64,000 nt of DNA from Micromonospora coriariae (GTDB lineage: Bacteria > Actinomycetota > Actinomycetes > Mycobacteriales > Micromonosporaceae), in NCBI RefSeq assembly GCF_900091455.1, contig NZ_LT607412.1, positions 2,418,001-2,482,000 of the forward strand, given 5' to 3'. This document shows positions 46,770-56,453 of the stretch, piece after piece. The position numbers and the translations under genes are program-made. The notes below the pieces were generated by a model. That model was not told the origin of the DNA, searched no databases, and was given only the letters and a program-made list of their open reading frames with translations. Every line of letters begins with the position of its first letter. Positions within the stretch are counted from its first letter, which is position 1.

Positions 46770-47855
46770 ATGCCCGCATCGGGTCGGTCCGTCGTACGGC
46801 GGACCGGACGGATCATCACCGGCCTCGGCGCGCTGGTCGTGCTCTGCACGCTGCTGGCCGGCGCGCCGGTGGCACTGCTCGCCTTCGCGGGCAACCCCCT
46901 GCCGGACCACCTGCCGAGCATCGCCGAGGTGGGCACCACGCTGACCAGCCGGGACGACGGCCGGCTGTTCCTGCGGGCGTTGGCGCTGGCCGGCTGGTTC
47001 GGCTGGGCCACGTTCGCCTTCTCGGTCCTCGTCGAGCTGGGCGCCCAGAGCCTGCGCCGGCCGGCGCCGAAGCTGGCGGGGATGAGCCGCCAGCAGAAGG
47101 CCGCCGCCGCCCTGGTCGGCTCGGTGGCGCTGATCCTCGCGGCCAGCCCGGCCGCCGCCAGCGCCGCCGCGATCCATGCCGGCCCGGCGTACGCCCACCC
47201 GGGCACTCCGGCGGTCGCCGCCCTGGCCGGGCCGGCGGCGAATGACGAGGCGGCACCGGTGTACCGCGTGGCGCGGGGCGACTACCTCGGCGAGGTGGCC
47301 GAGCGTTACCTGGACGAGTTCGCCGACTACCGACGGCTGGCCCAGCTGAACCGGCTCGACGACCCGAACCGGATCCGTCCCGGCCAACTGCTCCGGCTGC
47401 CCGCCGAGGCCACCGACCAGGGCGCCCGCTCGCACGCCACCGGCCGGCTCGTCGGCCGCTCCGCACCCAAGCCGCCGGCGCCCCGGCCGGCACCCGAGCG
47501 GGTCGCGCCGGAGCGGGTGGCACCGGCGGTGCCCGGTGGTACGGAGTCCGCCGGTCAGCCGCCCGCGATGACAGTCGGCGCCGCCCGGGTCGGCGCGACC
47601 GACCGGGTCAACCGACCGCTGGCGGTCTCCGCCGTGCTGGCCGTGGCGAGCATCGTCGGCGCCCAGATCGGCGCGGTGCTCGGGCTGCGCCGCCGTCCGG
47701 CCGCCGCCGGTGCGGCCTCCCGGTTGGCCGCCGCCACCCGCACACCCCGGGTCGGCGGTGCGGGACCTGCGGGCAACGGGATGGCAGCGGCCGGCGGGCC
47801 CGGCCTGGACTCCGTGCCGGACGGACCGCAGGCCGGTCGGCACCGGCGCGGCTGA
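46770..47855 (+). CDS. LysM-domain membrane protein of the Tad locus
   Basis: This 361-residue protein has two TM helices in the first 90 residues, a third near 110-130 (AAAALVGSVALILAASPAAAS), and a LysM domain (about 165-212: YRVARGDYLGEVAERYLDEFADYRRLAQLN...IRPGQLLRLP). A Pro/Arg-rich linker and a last TM (VSAVLAVASIVGAQIGAVLGL) follow. LysM binds peptidoglycan, so it may anchor the pilus base to the wall. AGGAAGG precedes the ATG. Similar genes close actinobacterial Tad loci. Confidence 0.82.
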   Translation: MPASGRSVVRRTGRIITGLGALVVLCTLLAGAPVALLAFAGNPLPDHLPSIAEVGTTLTSRDDGRLFLRALALAGWFGWATFAFSVLVELGAQSLRRPAPKLAGMSRQQKAAAALVGSVALILAASPAAASAAAIHAGPAYAHPGTPAVAALAGPAANDEAAPVYRVARGDYLGEVAERYLDEFADYRRLAQLNRLDDPNRIRPGQLLRLPAEATDQGARSHATGRLVGRSAPKPPAPRPAPERVAPERVAPAVPGGTESAGQPPAMTVGAARVGATDRVNRPLAVSAVLAVASIVGAQIGAVLGLRRRPAAAGAASRLAAATRTPRVGGAGPAGNGMAAAGGPGLDSVPDGPQAGRHRRG

Positions 47856-47877
47856 CCGGCGCTCAAGCGCGCGACCG

Positions 47878-48729
47878 TCAGGGTATGCGGGTCTGCAGCA
47901 CGCCGTCCTGGATCCGGGTGGGCAGGATCTGCTGGTCGTTGCCGGACGGCCCCTGCACGACCTCGCCGCCGTTCAGTCGGAAGGCGCTGCCGTGCCACGG
48001 GCAGACCACGCAGGCGTGGCCTTCGATCTCCTGCACCTCGCCCTCGCCGAGCGGCCCGCTCTGGTGCGGGCAGCGCTCCAGCATCACGGTGACCTCGTCA
48101 CCGTGCCGGTAGAGGATCACCGAAACGTCGTCCACCTCCCGGGTGACAAGCGTGCGCTGCGGCAGCGTGGCCATCTCGACCAGTGAGTGCCAGCCGTCGC
48201 TCATCCGGTGCAGCTCGGAGATGCTCTGGTTGACCTGCGCACCCTGCTTGTACGCCAGGTGACCGCCGATGTACGCCCCGAGGCTCGCGGCGGAGAGCCC
48301 CAGAAAGCCGAGGGCACGGCCGACGCCGTGTCGCCCGGACATCCGTGCGGCCAGCGAACCGGCGTAGAGCGTCACGCCTACCGTGTTCGCGGCGGCGTGC
48401 ACCAGGCCGACCCGGCGCTGGTCCCGGGAGAGCGCCGCCCAGTCGTTCAGCCCGGCGACCGCCGCCGGCAGCGCGCTGACGGTGCCCAGGCCGACCAGCA
48501 CGGTGGCGGGACGGCGCTGCCCGGGCATCAGGTCCAGCACCGCGGCGCTGATCCAGGCGCCCACCGGCACCTGCACCATTGCCGGATGCAGCGGATGCCC
48601 CAGCGTCACTCCGTGTAGCAGGTCCCGCAGCCGCCGCGGACGCAGCGTGCCGAGGACCGCCCGCTGTAGCCGGTCACCCACCCGGTCCAGCCTTGAATCC
48701 TGCTCAACTCTCGTCAATAGCGCTCGCAC
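47878..48729 (-). CDS. DUF2231 membrane protein with Rieske [2Fe-2S] domain
   Basis: This 283-residue protein has an N-terminal DUF2231-type membrane domain (about residues 30-170, four TM segments, with HPLHPAMVQVPVGAWI near the start). A C-terminal Rieske domain has both ligand boxes, CPHQSGPL and CPWHGSAF. Such fusions may shuttle electrons at the membrane; the partner is unknown. The start is GTG 48729. It is convergent with the LysM gene and divergent from the crotonase gene. Confidence 0.85.
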   Translation of the reverse strand: MRALLTRVEQDSRLDRVGDRLQRAVLGTLRPRRLRDLLHGVTLGHPLHPAMVQVPVGAWISAAVLDLMPGQRRPATVLVGLGTVSALPAAVAGLNDWAALSRDQRRVGLVHAAANTVGVTLYAGSLAARMSGRHGVGRALGFLGLSAASLGAYIGGHLAYKQGAQVNQSISELHRMSDGWHSLVEMATLPQRTLVTREVDDVSVILYRHGDEVTVMLERCPHQSGPLGEGEVQEIEGHACVVCPWHGSAFRLNGGEVVQGPSGNDQQILPTRIQDGVLQTRIP

Positions 48730-48882
48730 CCGTACCGACTTCCCGGCTGACGCGGTCGCAAACCGGTCGGCGGTGACAGACCTGTAGCGCGGCCTGTCGG
48801 CGGCGCTTTTCGCGCGCTCCGACCCACCATCTGGTCGGGTTGGGGGTCTGCGGGACCGGCGGATGGCGGGCATGCTGGGCCG

Positions 48883-49698
48883 ATGGGTGTACGGGTGGAA
48901 CGCGCCGGGCCGGTGACGACAGTGGTACTGGACCGACCGGCGGCCCGCAACGCCGTCGACGGGCCGACCGCGCGGGCGCTGGCCGACGCCTTTCGGGCCT
49001 TCGACGCCGACCCCGACGCGTCGGTCGCCGTGCTCTGGGGAGCCGGCGGCACGTTCTGTGCCGGCGCCGACCTGAAGGCGATCGGCACGCCGAGCGGCAA
49101 CCGGGTCGAGCCGGAGGGGGACGGCCCGATGGGCCCGACCCGGATGGCGCTGAGCAAGCCGGTGATCGCGGCGATCTCCGGGTACGCGGTGGCGGGCGGG
49201 CTGGAGTTGGCACTCTGGTGCGACCTGCGGGTCGCCGAGTCCGACGCGACGCTCGGTGTGTTCTGCCGCCGCTGGGGGGTGCCGCTGATCGACGGCGGCA
49301 CGGTCCGGCTGCCCCGGCTGATAGGTGAGAGTCGTGCTATGGATCTGATCCTCACCGGCCGGCCGGTGCCGGCGGACGAGGCGTACGCGATGGGTCTGAT
49401 CAACCGGGTGGTGGCCCCCGGGCAGGCGCGGGCCGCGGCCGAGGAGCTGGCGGCGGCGATCGCCCGGCATCCGCAGACCTGCCTGCGCAACGACCGGGCG
49501 GCGGTGCTGGCCGGCGCGGGGCGAGGAGAGCCGGAGGCGCTGGCGGCCGAGTTGGCGTACGGGATGAACTCACTGGCCACGGACGCGGCGGCCGGCGCGG
49601 CCCGGTTCGCCGCGGGCGAGGGCCGACACGGCGCGACGCCGCCGGGAGGGGTGCACCCCCCGGCGGCGTCAGCTACCGGCCAGCTCAGTTGCGGTTGA
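48883..49698 (+). CDS. Enoyl-CoA hydratase/isomerase (crotonase) family protein
   Basis: This protein of about 271 residues has the crotonase fold. The oxyanion-hole motif FCAGADLKAIG is near residue 65, SGYAVAGGLELALWCDLRVAE is near 105, and the conserved FCRRWGVPLIDGGTVRLPRLIG is near 130. It hydrates or isomerises a CoA thioester; the exact substrate is unknown. ATG 48883. The last 25 residues are encoded by a terminator hairpin (49635-49670) and overlap the next gene's stop by 14 bp, so the true C-terminus is unusual. Confidence 0.88.
   Translation: MGVRVERAGPVTTVVLDRPAARNAVDGPTARALADAFRAFDADPDASVAVLWGAGGTFCAGADLKAIGTPSGNRVEPEGDGPMGPTRMALSKPVIAAISGYAVAGGLELALWCDLRVAESDATLGVFCRRWGVPLIDGGTVRLPRLIGESRAMDLILTGRPVPADEAYAMGLINRVVAPGQARAAAEELAAAIARHPQTCLRNDRAAVLAGAGRGEPEALAAELAYGMNSLATDAAAGAARFAAGEGRHGATPPGGVHPPAASATGQLSCG
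49635..49670. terminator. Hairpin inside the 3' end of the crotonase gene
   Basis: GACGCCGCCGGG pairs perfectly with CCCGGCGGCGTC (12 bp) around a palindromic core. It lies just beyond the 3' end of the convergent GH87-like gene, so it can terminate that message, while the crotonase ORF runs through it. Confidence 0.75.
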
Positions 49699-52600
49699 TG
49701 GTGAAGGTTGTCGTGGTGTTGCGGATGTCCTGGTAGTTGTTGGTCAACCGCAGGTTGTTGAAGGTGACCGAGCCGACCGCCGGACCCTGACCGGGTTCCG
49801 GCATCTCGTTGGCCCAGATCGCGAACCCGGACTTCGCGTCGTACGCGTCACCGCTCTTGCGGACACCGCTGATCGAGACGTTGGTGAAGACCGTGTCGGT
49901 GATCGGGTTCTCCGGCTGCGACCCGTTGTACTTGGTCTGGAACATGATCCCGGTGTACGTCGGATCGACGATGTCCACGTCGGACACCCGGATGCCGCGG
50001 AACTCCTTCGAGGCGGAAAAGACCCAGATCGCGGGGAATGTCTGGGAGCCCCAGAAGTGCCCACCGGCCCGGATCAGCGAGATGTTCTGGAACTGGGTCG
50101 GCGGGCTGGCCCCGAACCCGATGAACGGGTAACCGAAGTCCAGCGAGCTGATGGTGATCCCCGAGTACGTCAACATGTCCGCGATGTACAGGTTGCGGAA
50201 GATGTTGTTGTAGCCGCCGTAGACCGCCAGCCCGGCCGCCCGCCAGGTCAGCGTGGCCGAGAGGTTCTCGAACACGTTGCCGTTGTTGCCTGTCGACGCA
50301 CCCTGGTCGGTGGCCGAGAAGAGGGCGAACGCGTCATCGCCGTTCGACCGCCCCTCGGTGTTGGTGACCAGGTTGTTGGTGCTGCCGTTGGTCAGGTTCA
50401 CACCGTCGGCGAAGGTGTTGCGGAAGCGGCTGTTGCGGATGGTCAGCCCGCTGACGCTCACCCCCCAGTACGCGCAGACGGTGTGCTCGACCCAGACGCT
50501 GTCCAGTGTCATGTTGTCGACGTCCTTCAGCTCACCCCAGACCTTGCCCGGCCCGTCGATCCGATTGGTGTAGTTGCCGAAGAAGGCCAGGTGCGCGAAG
50601 GACGACCCGCTGGCCGAGGACTCCACCCGGAAGCCCGCGTCGGTGTTCTGCTGACCGGTCGGCGTCTGGAAGCGGGTGTACCACATGCCCGCGCCGACCA
50701 CGGTTATCGGCTTGCCGTACACCTGGAACTTCTGTGCGGTCTCGTACGTGCCGGCCGGCAGGTAGACACCGATCAGGTTGCCGGTGGTGTCCATGCGAAC
50801 CGCGTCCAGCGCGTTCTGCACGTCCTGGTGGCTGAAACCGGTCGGCACCCGGTACCGGGCCGGGTCCGGGTTGGCGCGCGGTGCGACCAGCTCCAGGTTG
50901 ATGAAGTCGATCGCGTACGTGGTGGTGTTGGCCGGGTCCTTCTGCAAACGGATCCTGCTGCCGGCAGGGATTGTCGAGTTCAGCATCACGTTCGCCTCGT
51001 CGTACAGGTGCCGGGGCGGGCCGGCGCTCGGCGAGTCGCTCGGGCCGGCCTCCGCGCCGTACAGCCAGATGTGCTTGGAGGTCAGGTTGATCGGCTTGTG
51101 CAGGGTGCCGTTGACGTAGATGTTCAGCGTCGAGTCGATGCCCCCGCCGCCCGGCGCGTCGGGGATGGAGAAGCGGGTGACCAGGGTGTTGGTCGCCGCG
51201 CGGGTGGTCCACTCGACGTACGAGCCTGTGCTGTTCAGGGTCACCGCCCGGCGTCCGGACGCCTCGCCACCGAGGTTGCCGATGTCCCGGTTGGGCCCGA
51301 CCTGCCCGGCGCCCCCGCCGGTCGTGCCGTCCTCGGCCTCGTACATGTCGTAGCCGAGGTTGGCGCCGCGCCCCACGAAGAGCGGACGGTCACTTGTGTT
51401 GTTGGTCTGCTTGACCGGCAGCTCGTTGCCGTCGACGGCGAGCACCACCCGGACGGTGTACCTGCCGTTCGCGGAGGTCCAGGTGCCCAGGCTGATCGGG
51501 CCGACCGTCGCGCCGGCGTTGATCACTCCGGAGTACGAGCCGGTCAGGGTGCGGACCACGGCGCCGGATTCGTTGAGCACGGTAAGGGTGATGCCGTGCG
51601 CACCGGACGCGGACGCCTGGTTGCCGGCGTTGCGGATCGACACGGAGAAGTTCACAGTGCTGCCGGGCGGCGGGTTGCCGGGTGACCAGTCGACCGCGGA
51701 GGCGACCAGGTCGGAGCTGGCGACCGCGCTGACCACCAGCGGGCTGGGGTTGGTGTAGCTGTTGTTGGTGTCGTCCTGCTCGACGACGGTGTTCGACTCG
51801 TCGACCTTGGCGCTGAGCGGGTAGCTGCCCGCGTCGCGCGTGCCGATGTTGGCGTTGACCGTGGTCGAGGCGCCGGCAGCCAGGCCGCCGACCGTCGCGG
51901 TGCCGACCCGGGTGGCGCCCAGGTAGAAGTTGACGTTGGTGGCACCGGAGGACGCCGAGCCCGCGTTGCGTACGGTCGCCGAGAGCGTGATGGTGCTCGT
52001 CTCGACCGGCGCGGACGGCGTGAACGACATGCCGGTCACGGTCAGGTCCGGGTTCGGTGCCGGCGTGCCGATGACCTGGAACTCGGCCACCTGGCCGGCC
52101 GGGGCACCGGTGTTCGAGGCGATCGAGAGCCGCACGTCGGCCGCCGCACCGGAGACCGGGATGGTCACAGTGTTGCCACTGGCCGGGTTGAAGCTGTAGT
52201 TCGCCGCGCCGACCAGTGTGGTGAAGCTCGACGAGCCCTGGTCGCGACCGAGCACAGTGATGTTCTGGGTACGCGGCCCCCAGACGGCGTCCGGGTTCAG
52301 CTTCAGCACGATCTGGCTGAGGCTCGCGTTCGCGCCGAGCTGCACGGTCAGCGTGCTCGGGTTGCCGTTGCCCTCCCAGTAGGTGGCCACGTTGTTGTCG
52401 TTGGCATTGGTGGCCACGAACGTGTGCACGTACCCGGAGGCGGTGATCGGCTTGCCGACCGCCAGGTTGGTGCCGACCGGCGGGTTGCCGGTGCCGGTCC
52501 GGGTCACGGTGTTGCTGTTCGCCGACTGGTTGCCCGCCGCGTCCTTGGCCCGGACCTGGTAGGAGACCGTGGCGCTGTCCGGCTGGCTGTCGGTGTACGT

Positions 52601-53386
52601 CAGGGTCGAGCCGTTGACGCTGCCGCGCAGTCCGCCGTTGGCGTAGATGTCGTACCCGGTCACCCCGACGTTGTCCGTGGACGCGGACCAGGTGAGCCGG
52701 ATCTGCCCGCTCGCGGGCTGGGTGTACGCCAGGTTGCCGGGGACGCTGGGGGCCTGCGTGTCGGGGCTGCCGACGGCGCCGTAGACCTCGACCTCGGAGA
52801 ACTGGGCGGCCGGCCAGCCGGTGTTGCCGGTGACCTGCACCCGCACGTAGCGGGTGCTGGCCGCGGTGAAGCTGACGGTCGCGGTGTTGCCGCTGGCCGG
52901 GTTGAAGGTGTAGCCGGCGGACGCCTTCAGGGTGGTGAACGACGAACCGTTTGTGGAGCCGAGCACCGACAGCGTCTGGGTGCGGGTCTGCCAGGCCGAC
53001 GCGGGCGGCAGCTTGAGCACCACCCGGTCCACGCTGACCGTGCCGCCGAGGTCAGCCTGGATCCACTGCGGGAACGCGTTGTTGGCGCTCTCCCAGTAGG
53101 TGTCCGCGTTGCCGTCGTTGGCGTTGCCCGCCACGTAGTTCTGGTTGTGGCTGCTGGCGGTCATGGTGGCGGAGAGCCCGGCGAGCATGGCCACCCGCGC
53201 GGCGGCCGCGGACGGGTCGGCCACCGGTGCCGCGCTGGCCGCGGGGGTGACGACCGGGGCGGTGACGAGGAGCGTTCCGGCGAGCACTCCGGCGAGCAGC
53301 CGCCGTTGGCCGGTGCGGGTGGTTCGGGGGACGGAACTGGGCGCGCCGGATGGCGGCGTGCCGCGTCTGGTGCCGTTGCTGGACAT
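49685..53386 (-). CDS. Secreted GH87-like alpha-glucanase with discoidin, Fn3 and CARDB modules
   Basis: This 1233-residue protein has a signal peptide (about residues 1-52, ending ASA). Discoidin/CBM32 module 1 covers about 68-202, an Fn3 domain about 210-297, discoidin 2 about 305-440, and two CARDB-type domains about 445-665. A CBM35/CBM6-like domain (about 675-830, starting YDMYEAEDGT) and a beta-helix catalytic domain (about 835-1233) follow. The last part resembles GH87 mycodextranases/alpha-1,3-glucanases (ADGVNLTNGSTNNLV, SNGDDAFALFS). It probably cuts alpha-1,3-containing glucans outside the cell. ATG 53386. Its discoidin 1 is nearly identical in DNA to one in the neighbouring gene. 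Confidence 0.88.
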   Translation of the reverse strand: MSSNGTRRGTPPSGAPSSVPRTTRTGQRRLLAGVLAGTLLVTAPVVTPAASAAPVADPSAAAARVAMLAGLSATMTASSHNQNYVAGNANDGNADTYWESANNAFPQWIQADLGGTVSVDRVVLKLPPASAWQTRTQTLSVLGSTNGSSFTTLKASAGYTFNPASGNTATVSFTAASTRYVRVQVTGNTGWPAAQFSEVEVYGAVGSPDTQAPSVPGNLAYTQPASGQIRLTWSASTDNVGVTGYDIYANGGLRGSVNGSTLTYTDSQPDSATVSYQVRAKDAAGNQSANSNTVTRTGTGNPPVGTNLAVGKPITASGYVHTFVATNANDNNVATYWEGNGNPSTLTVQLGANASLSQIVLKLNPDAVWGPRTQNITVLGRDQGSSSFTTLVGAANYSFNPASGNTVTIPVSGAAADVRLSIASNTGAPAGQVAEFQVIGTPAPNPDLTVTGMSFTPSAPVETSTITLSATVRNAGSASSGATNVNFYLGATRVGTATVGGLAAGASTTVNANIGTRDAGSYPLSAKVDESNTVVEQDDTNNSYTNPSPLVVSAVASSDLVASAVDWSPGNPPPGSTVNFSVSIRNAGNQASASGAHGITLTVLNESGAVVRTLTGSYSGVINAGATVGPISLGTWTSANGRYTVRVVLAVDGNELPVKQTNNTSDRPLFVGRGANLGYDMYEAEDGTTGGGAGQVGPNRDIGNLGGEASGRRAVTLNSTGSYVEWTTRAATNTLVTRFSIPDAPGGGGIDSTLNIYVNGTLHKPINLTSKHIWLYGAEAGPSDSPSAGPPRHLYDEANVMLNSTIPAGSRIRLQKDPANTTTYAIDFINLELVAPRANPDPARYRVPTGFSHQDVQNALDAVRMDTTGNLIGVYLPAGTYETAQKFQVYGKPITVVGAGMWYTRFQTPTGQQNTDAGFRVESSASGSSFAHLAFFGNYTNRIDGPGKVWGELKDVDNMTLDSVWVEHTVCAYWGVSVSGLTIRNSRFRNTFADGVNLTNGSTNNLVTNTEGRSNGDDAFALFSATDQGASTGNNGNVFENLSATLTWRAAGLAVYGGYNNIFRNLYIADMLTYSGITISSLDFGYPFIGFGASPPTQFQNISLIRAGGHFWGSQTFPAIWVFSASKEFRGIRVSDVDIVDPTYTGIMFQTKYNGSQPENPITDTVFTNVSISGVRKSGDAYDAKSGFAIWANEMPEPGQGPAVGSVTFNNLRLTNNYQDIRNTTTTFTINRN
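52884..53020. repeat. 137-bp near-identical discoidin segment (copy 1; copy 2 at 53584-53720)
   Basis: The two copies, exactly 700 bp apart, differ at 4 of 137 bases (52924, 52946, 52952 and 53015 with their partners). They encode the discoidin segments ASAWQTRTQTLSVLGSTNGS in two different genes, so recent domain duplication or gene conversion is likely. Confidence 0.9.
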
Positions 53387-53439
53387 GGGGTCGCTACACC
53401 TCTTTCGGGGGTGGGTGGGGTGTGGTGCCCGGAGCCGGT

Positions 53440-53464
53440 GCCCCCGCCCCGGCTGGGCGGGGGC
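53440..53464 (-). terminator. Terminator hairpin after the second GH87-like gene
   Basis: GCCCCCGCCC pairs with GGGCGGGGGC around CGGCT, 8 bases past the stop at 53472 on the minus strand, so the two large hydrolase genes are probably separate transcription units. Confidence 0.75.
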
Positions 53465-53471
53465 CGCCGGC

Positions 53472-56336
53472 CTAGCTGGAGTAGACCTCGAACTCGCTGA
53501 GCTGACCGGCGGGCCAGCCGCTGTTGCCGGTGACGGTCAGCCGCAGGTACCGCTGGCTGGTCGCCGTGAACGTCACCGTGACCGTGTTGCCGCTGGCCGG
53601 GTTGAAGGTGTAGCCGGCGGACGGCTTCAGGGTGGTGAACGACGAGCCGTTGGTGGAGCCGAGCACCGACAGCGTCTGGGTGCGGGTCTGCCAGGCCGAC
53701 GCGGGCGGCAGCTTCAGCACGACCCGGGACACCGACCGGGCGGTTCCCAGGTCCACGGTCACCGACTGCGGGAAGGCGTTGTTGGCGCTCTCCCAGTAGG
53801 TGGCCGCGTTGCCGTCCACCACGTTCGGCGCGGCGTACACGTCGGCGTGGCTGGTCTCGGTGACCGGCCGACCGGCCGCCAGGTTGCCGGTGGGTGGCGG
53901 TGTGGTCGGGGGCGGTGTGGTCGGGGGCGGAGTGGTGGGCGGCGGGGTCGTCGGCGTGCCGCCGTACACCTCGACCTCGGAGAGCTGCGCGGCTGGCCAG
54001 CCCGTGTTGCCGGTGATGCTCAACCGGATGTAGCGACGGTCACCGGCGGGCAGACCGATCGACACGCTGTTGCCCGTGCCGGGGTCGAAGACCCGGCCGG
54101 CGGAGGCTGCCAGGGTGGCGTACGACGACCCGTCGGTGGAGCCGAGCACGGACAGGGTCTGGGTACGGCGCTCCCACCCGGGGGGCAGCTTGAGCACCAC
54201 CCGGTCGACCGACCGTGCCGAGCCCAGGTCGACGGTCACCGTCTGCGGGAAGGCGTTGTTGGCGCTCTCCCAGTAGGTGGCCGCGTTGCCGTCCACCGCG
54301 TTCGCCGCGGTGTAGCTCTGGTTGGTGCTGGTGGCGGTCGCCGGCCGGTTCAGCGCCAGGTTTCCGCCGGCAGGCGGTGGCGTGGTCGGTGGCGGAGTGG
54401 TCGGTGGCGGCGTGGTCGGCGGGGTGCTGGGTCCACCGCCCCACTGCGGGTCGGGCCACGGGCCGCAGTACGGGGTCGGGGTGAACCAGCCGGAGTTGCC
54501 GGCGCCCTGGGTGATCTGGAAGCCGCCGCCCACGCAGTTGTGGATCGGGTTGCTCTGCGCGATGTTGGTGGCCCGCACGTTCGTGAACGACACCTGGCTG
54601 GGTGCCTGCACCTGGAGGGCGTACGTGCCAGCGCCGTCGATCCGTACGTTGTTGAGGTTGATCCCGTTGGTCTGCCCCTCGATCCAGTGCAGCGCCGCGT
54701 ACGAGCTGTCCAGGATGTCGGTGTCGGTGATGTTGATGGTGGGGTTCTGGAACGCCTCGTTGAGTGCGGAGAACCAGATCGCCCCGACGCCGAAGTTCCA
54801 GTTGTAGTCCGAGTTGCCGTTGCGGATCAGCGTGTTCCGGGCGATCGTCCAGGTGCCCTGGACTCCGGTGGCCCCCTGCACGCCGGGGTAGCGGTTGGCG
54901 ACGTGGATGCCGCCACCGTTGGTCAGCGAGTCGGCCGTCACGTTGTCGGTGATCTTGATGTCCCGGCCACCGTAGCTGACCAGGTGGTTCGCCAGCAGGG
55001 TCACGCCGATTGTGTTGTGCGTGAAGGAGTTGTTGACGTTCGGCACGCTCTGCGCCCACATCGCGAGCGCGTCGTCGCCGGTGTTGCGGACGAACGTGTT
55101 GGTGACCGTCGAGTTGGTCACGCCGGTGTGGAAGTTCACCCCGTCGGCGGTCTGGTCCAGGATCCGGCTGTTACGGATCGTGAAGTTGTCCATCGGGCCG
55201 TCCATCCAGGCCCCGACCTTGGTGTTCTCCAGCCAGAGGTTGTCCACCACCGAGTTGGTCATCGCCCCGCCCAGCGCGTTGACCTGGTCGTCGTCCACCC
55301 GTTCCCGGATGTCACCGATGATGGCGAAGTCCCGCAGTGTCACGTTGCGGCTCGGCCCGCCGGCCTCGTGCGGACGGACCGCGCCGGTGTAGCCACCGCC
55401 GGGGACGTACTTGCCGTAGATGCCGGCGGCCCGCTTGCGGTCGGTGGGGTGCCGGCCGCCGAGTACCGAATACCACGGGCCGGCGCCGCGCAGGGTCACC
55501 CCGTCGACCACCACGTGGTCCCAGAGGGTGAAGGTGCCGGTCGGGATCCAGACCGCCCGGCCCTGGGCCTTTCCGGCGTCGACCGCCGCCTGAAACTTCG
55601 CGGTCGAGTCGGTCGCGCCGCTCGGGTCGGCACCGAAGTCGGTGACCACGTCGAGCACACCTGTGGGCTTGTCGATCGGCCCGCCGACCAGCTCGAAATC
55701 GGCCAGGTCGATGGTGAAGCTTGGCGACTGGGCGGTCGAGGAGACCTGCAACCGGATCTTGGCGCCGGCCGGGTAGGTGCTGCCGAACATCGCCCGGGTC
55801 TCGTCGTAGAAGTGGTGCGGGTTGGTGTCGCCCGGGTTGTTGTTGAACGGGTAGCCGCCGTAGTACCAGCCGTACCTGGAGGTGACCGGGACCGACTTCA
55901 GCAGGCTCCCGTTGGCCCGCAGGTCGATGGCGGCGTCCCGGCCGGTGCCGGCCGGGCTGTCCGGCAGGCTGTGCCGGAAGGTGACCGCGTTGGCGGGGGC
56001 GGTGAGGGTGAACTCGACGTACTCGCCGACGGAGTCGAGGGTGACCGCCTCGCGGCCGGACGCCTCGGACGGCAGCCTGCCGTAGCGCCGGTCCGGGCCG
56101 ATCTTCGTGCCGTTGTGGGCGGCCTTCTCGGCCTCGTGCTCGACGAACGGGACGGTGGCGCCCCGGCCGGGGATGTCGAAGGGGGACAGCCCGGCTGCCG
56201 AGGCCGGGGTCGCGGTGCCGGTGATCGCGACGGCGGTCAGCGATGTCGCGGCGAGCAGGGTGGCGGCGATGGCGGCCAACCCTGCCCGGGTCGGGTGTCG
56301 GAGATGGTGCGGGGTGCCGGTGGTGTGGTTGGCCAT
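53472..56336 (-). CDS. Secreted GH87-like alpha-glucanase with two C-terminal discoidin modules
   Basis: This 954-residue protein starts at ATG 56336 after AAAGGGAGAG. It has a signal peptide (about residues 1-47), a CBM35/CBM6-like domain (about 60-205, VEHEAEKAAHNGTKIG then DRRYGRLPSEASGREAVTL), and a beta-helix catalytic domain (about 215-635). Key features of the catalytic domain are GVNFHTGVTNSTVTNTFVRNTGDDALAMWAQ and the Asn/Gly turn repeats. Two discoidin modules separated by PTTPPP-type linkers follow. The plan mirrors the alpha-1,3-glucanase Agl-KA with swapped module order. The exact linkage cut is inferred. Confidence 0.88.
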   Translation of the reverse strand: MANHTTGTPHHLRHPTRAGLAAIAATLLAATSLTAVAITGTATPASAAGLSPFDIPGRGATVPFVEHEAEKAAHNGTKIGPDRRYGRLPSEASGREAVTLDSVGEYVEFTLTAPANAVTFRHSLPDSPAGTGRDAAIDLRANGSLLKSVPVTSRYGWYYGGYPFNNNPGDTNPHHFYDETRAMFGSTYPAGAKIRLQVSSTAQSPSFTIDLADFELVGGPIDKPTGVLDVVTDFGADPSGATDSTAKFQAAVDAGKAQGRAVWIPTGTFTLWDHVVVDGVTLRGAGPWYSVLGGRHPTDRKRAAGIYGKYVPGGGYTGAVRPHEAGGPSRNVTLRDFAIIGDIRERVDDDQVNALGGAMTNSVVDNLWLENTKVGAWMDGPMDNFTIRNSRILDQTADGVNFHTGVTNSTVTNTFVRNTGDDALAMWAQSVPNVNNSFTHNTIGVTLLANHLVSYGGRDIKITDNVTADSLTNGGGIHVANRYPGVQGATGVQGTWTIARNTLIRNGNSDYNWNFGVGAIWFSALNEAFQNPTINITDTDILDSSYAALHWIEGQTNGINLNNVRIDGAGTYALQVQAPSQVSFTNVRATNIAQSNPIHNCVGGGFQITQGAGNSGWFTPTPYCGPWPDPQWGGGPSTPPTTPPPTTPPPTTPPPAGGNLALNRPATATSTNQSYTAANAVDGNAATYWESANNAFPQTVTVDLGSARSVDRVVLKLPPGWERRTQTLSVLGSTDGSSYATLAASAGRVFDPGTGNSVSIGLPAGDRRYIRLSITGNTGWPAAQLSEVEVYGGTPTTPPPTTPPPTTPPPTTPPPTGNLAAGRPVTETSHADVYAAPNVVDGNAATYWESANNAFPQSVTVDLGTARSVSRVVLKLPPASAWQTRTQTLSVLGSTNGSSFTTLKPSAGYTFNPASGNTVTVTFTATSQRYLRLTVTGNSGWPAGQLSEFEVYSS

Positions 56337-56453
56337 GAGCTGCGCTCTCCCTTTCGTCAGGCAGGCCAGATCCCCCCGTGTCCGTGCGGCGTGGCGTTTC
56401 CCCCGTCGTTCCTCCTTTCTTCCGTCGGCCGGCGCGGTGCCGGGATGGGTGGT

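Noticed and set aside
53890..54430. Repeated GTGGTCGGGGGCGG-type units that could suggest a CRISPR or tandem array
   Set aside because: They encode PTTPPP linkers between discoidin modules, in frame with the gene, and have no unique spacers.
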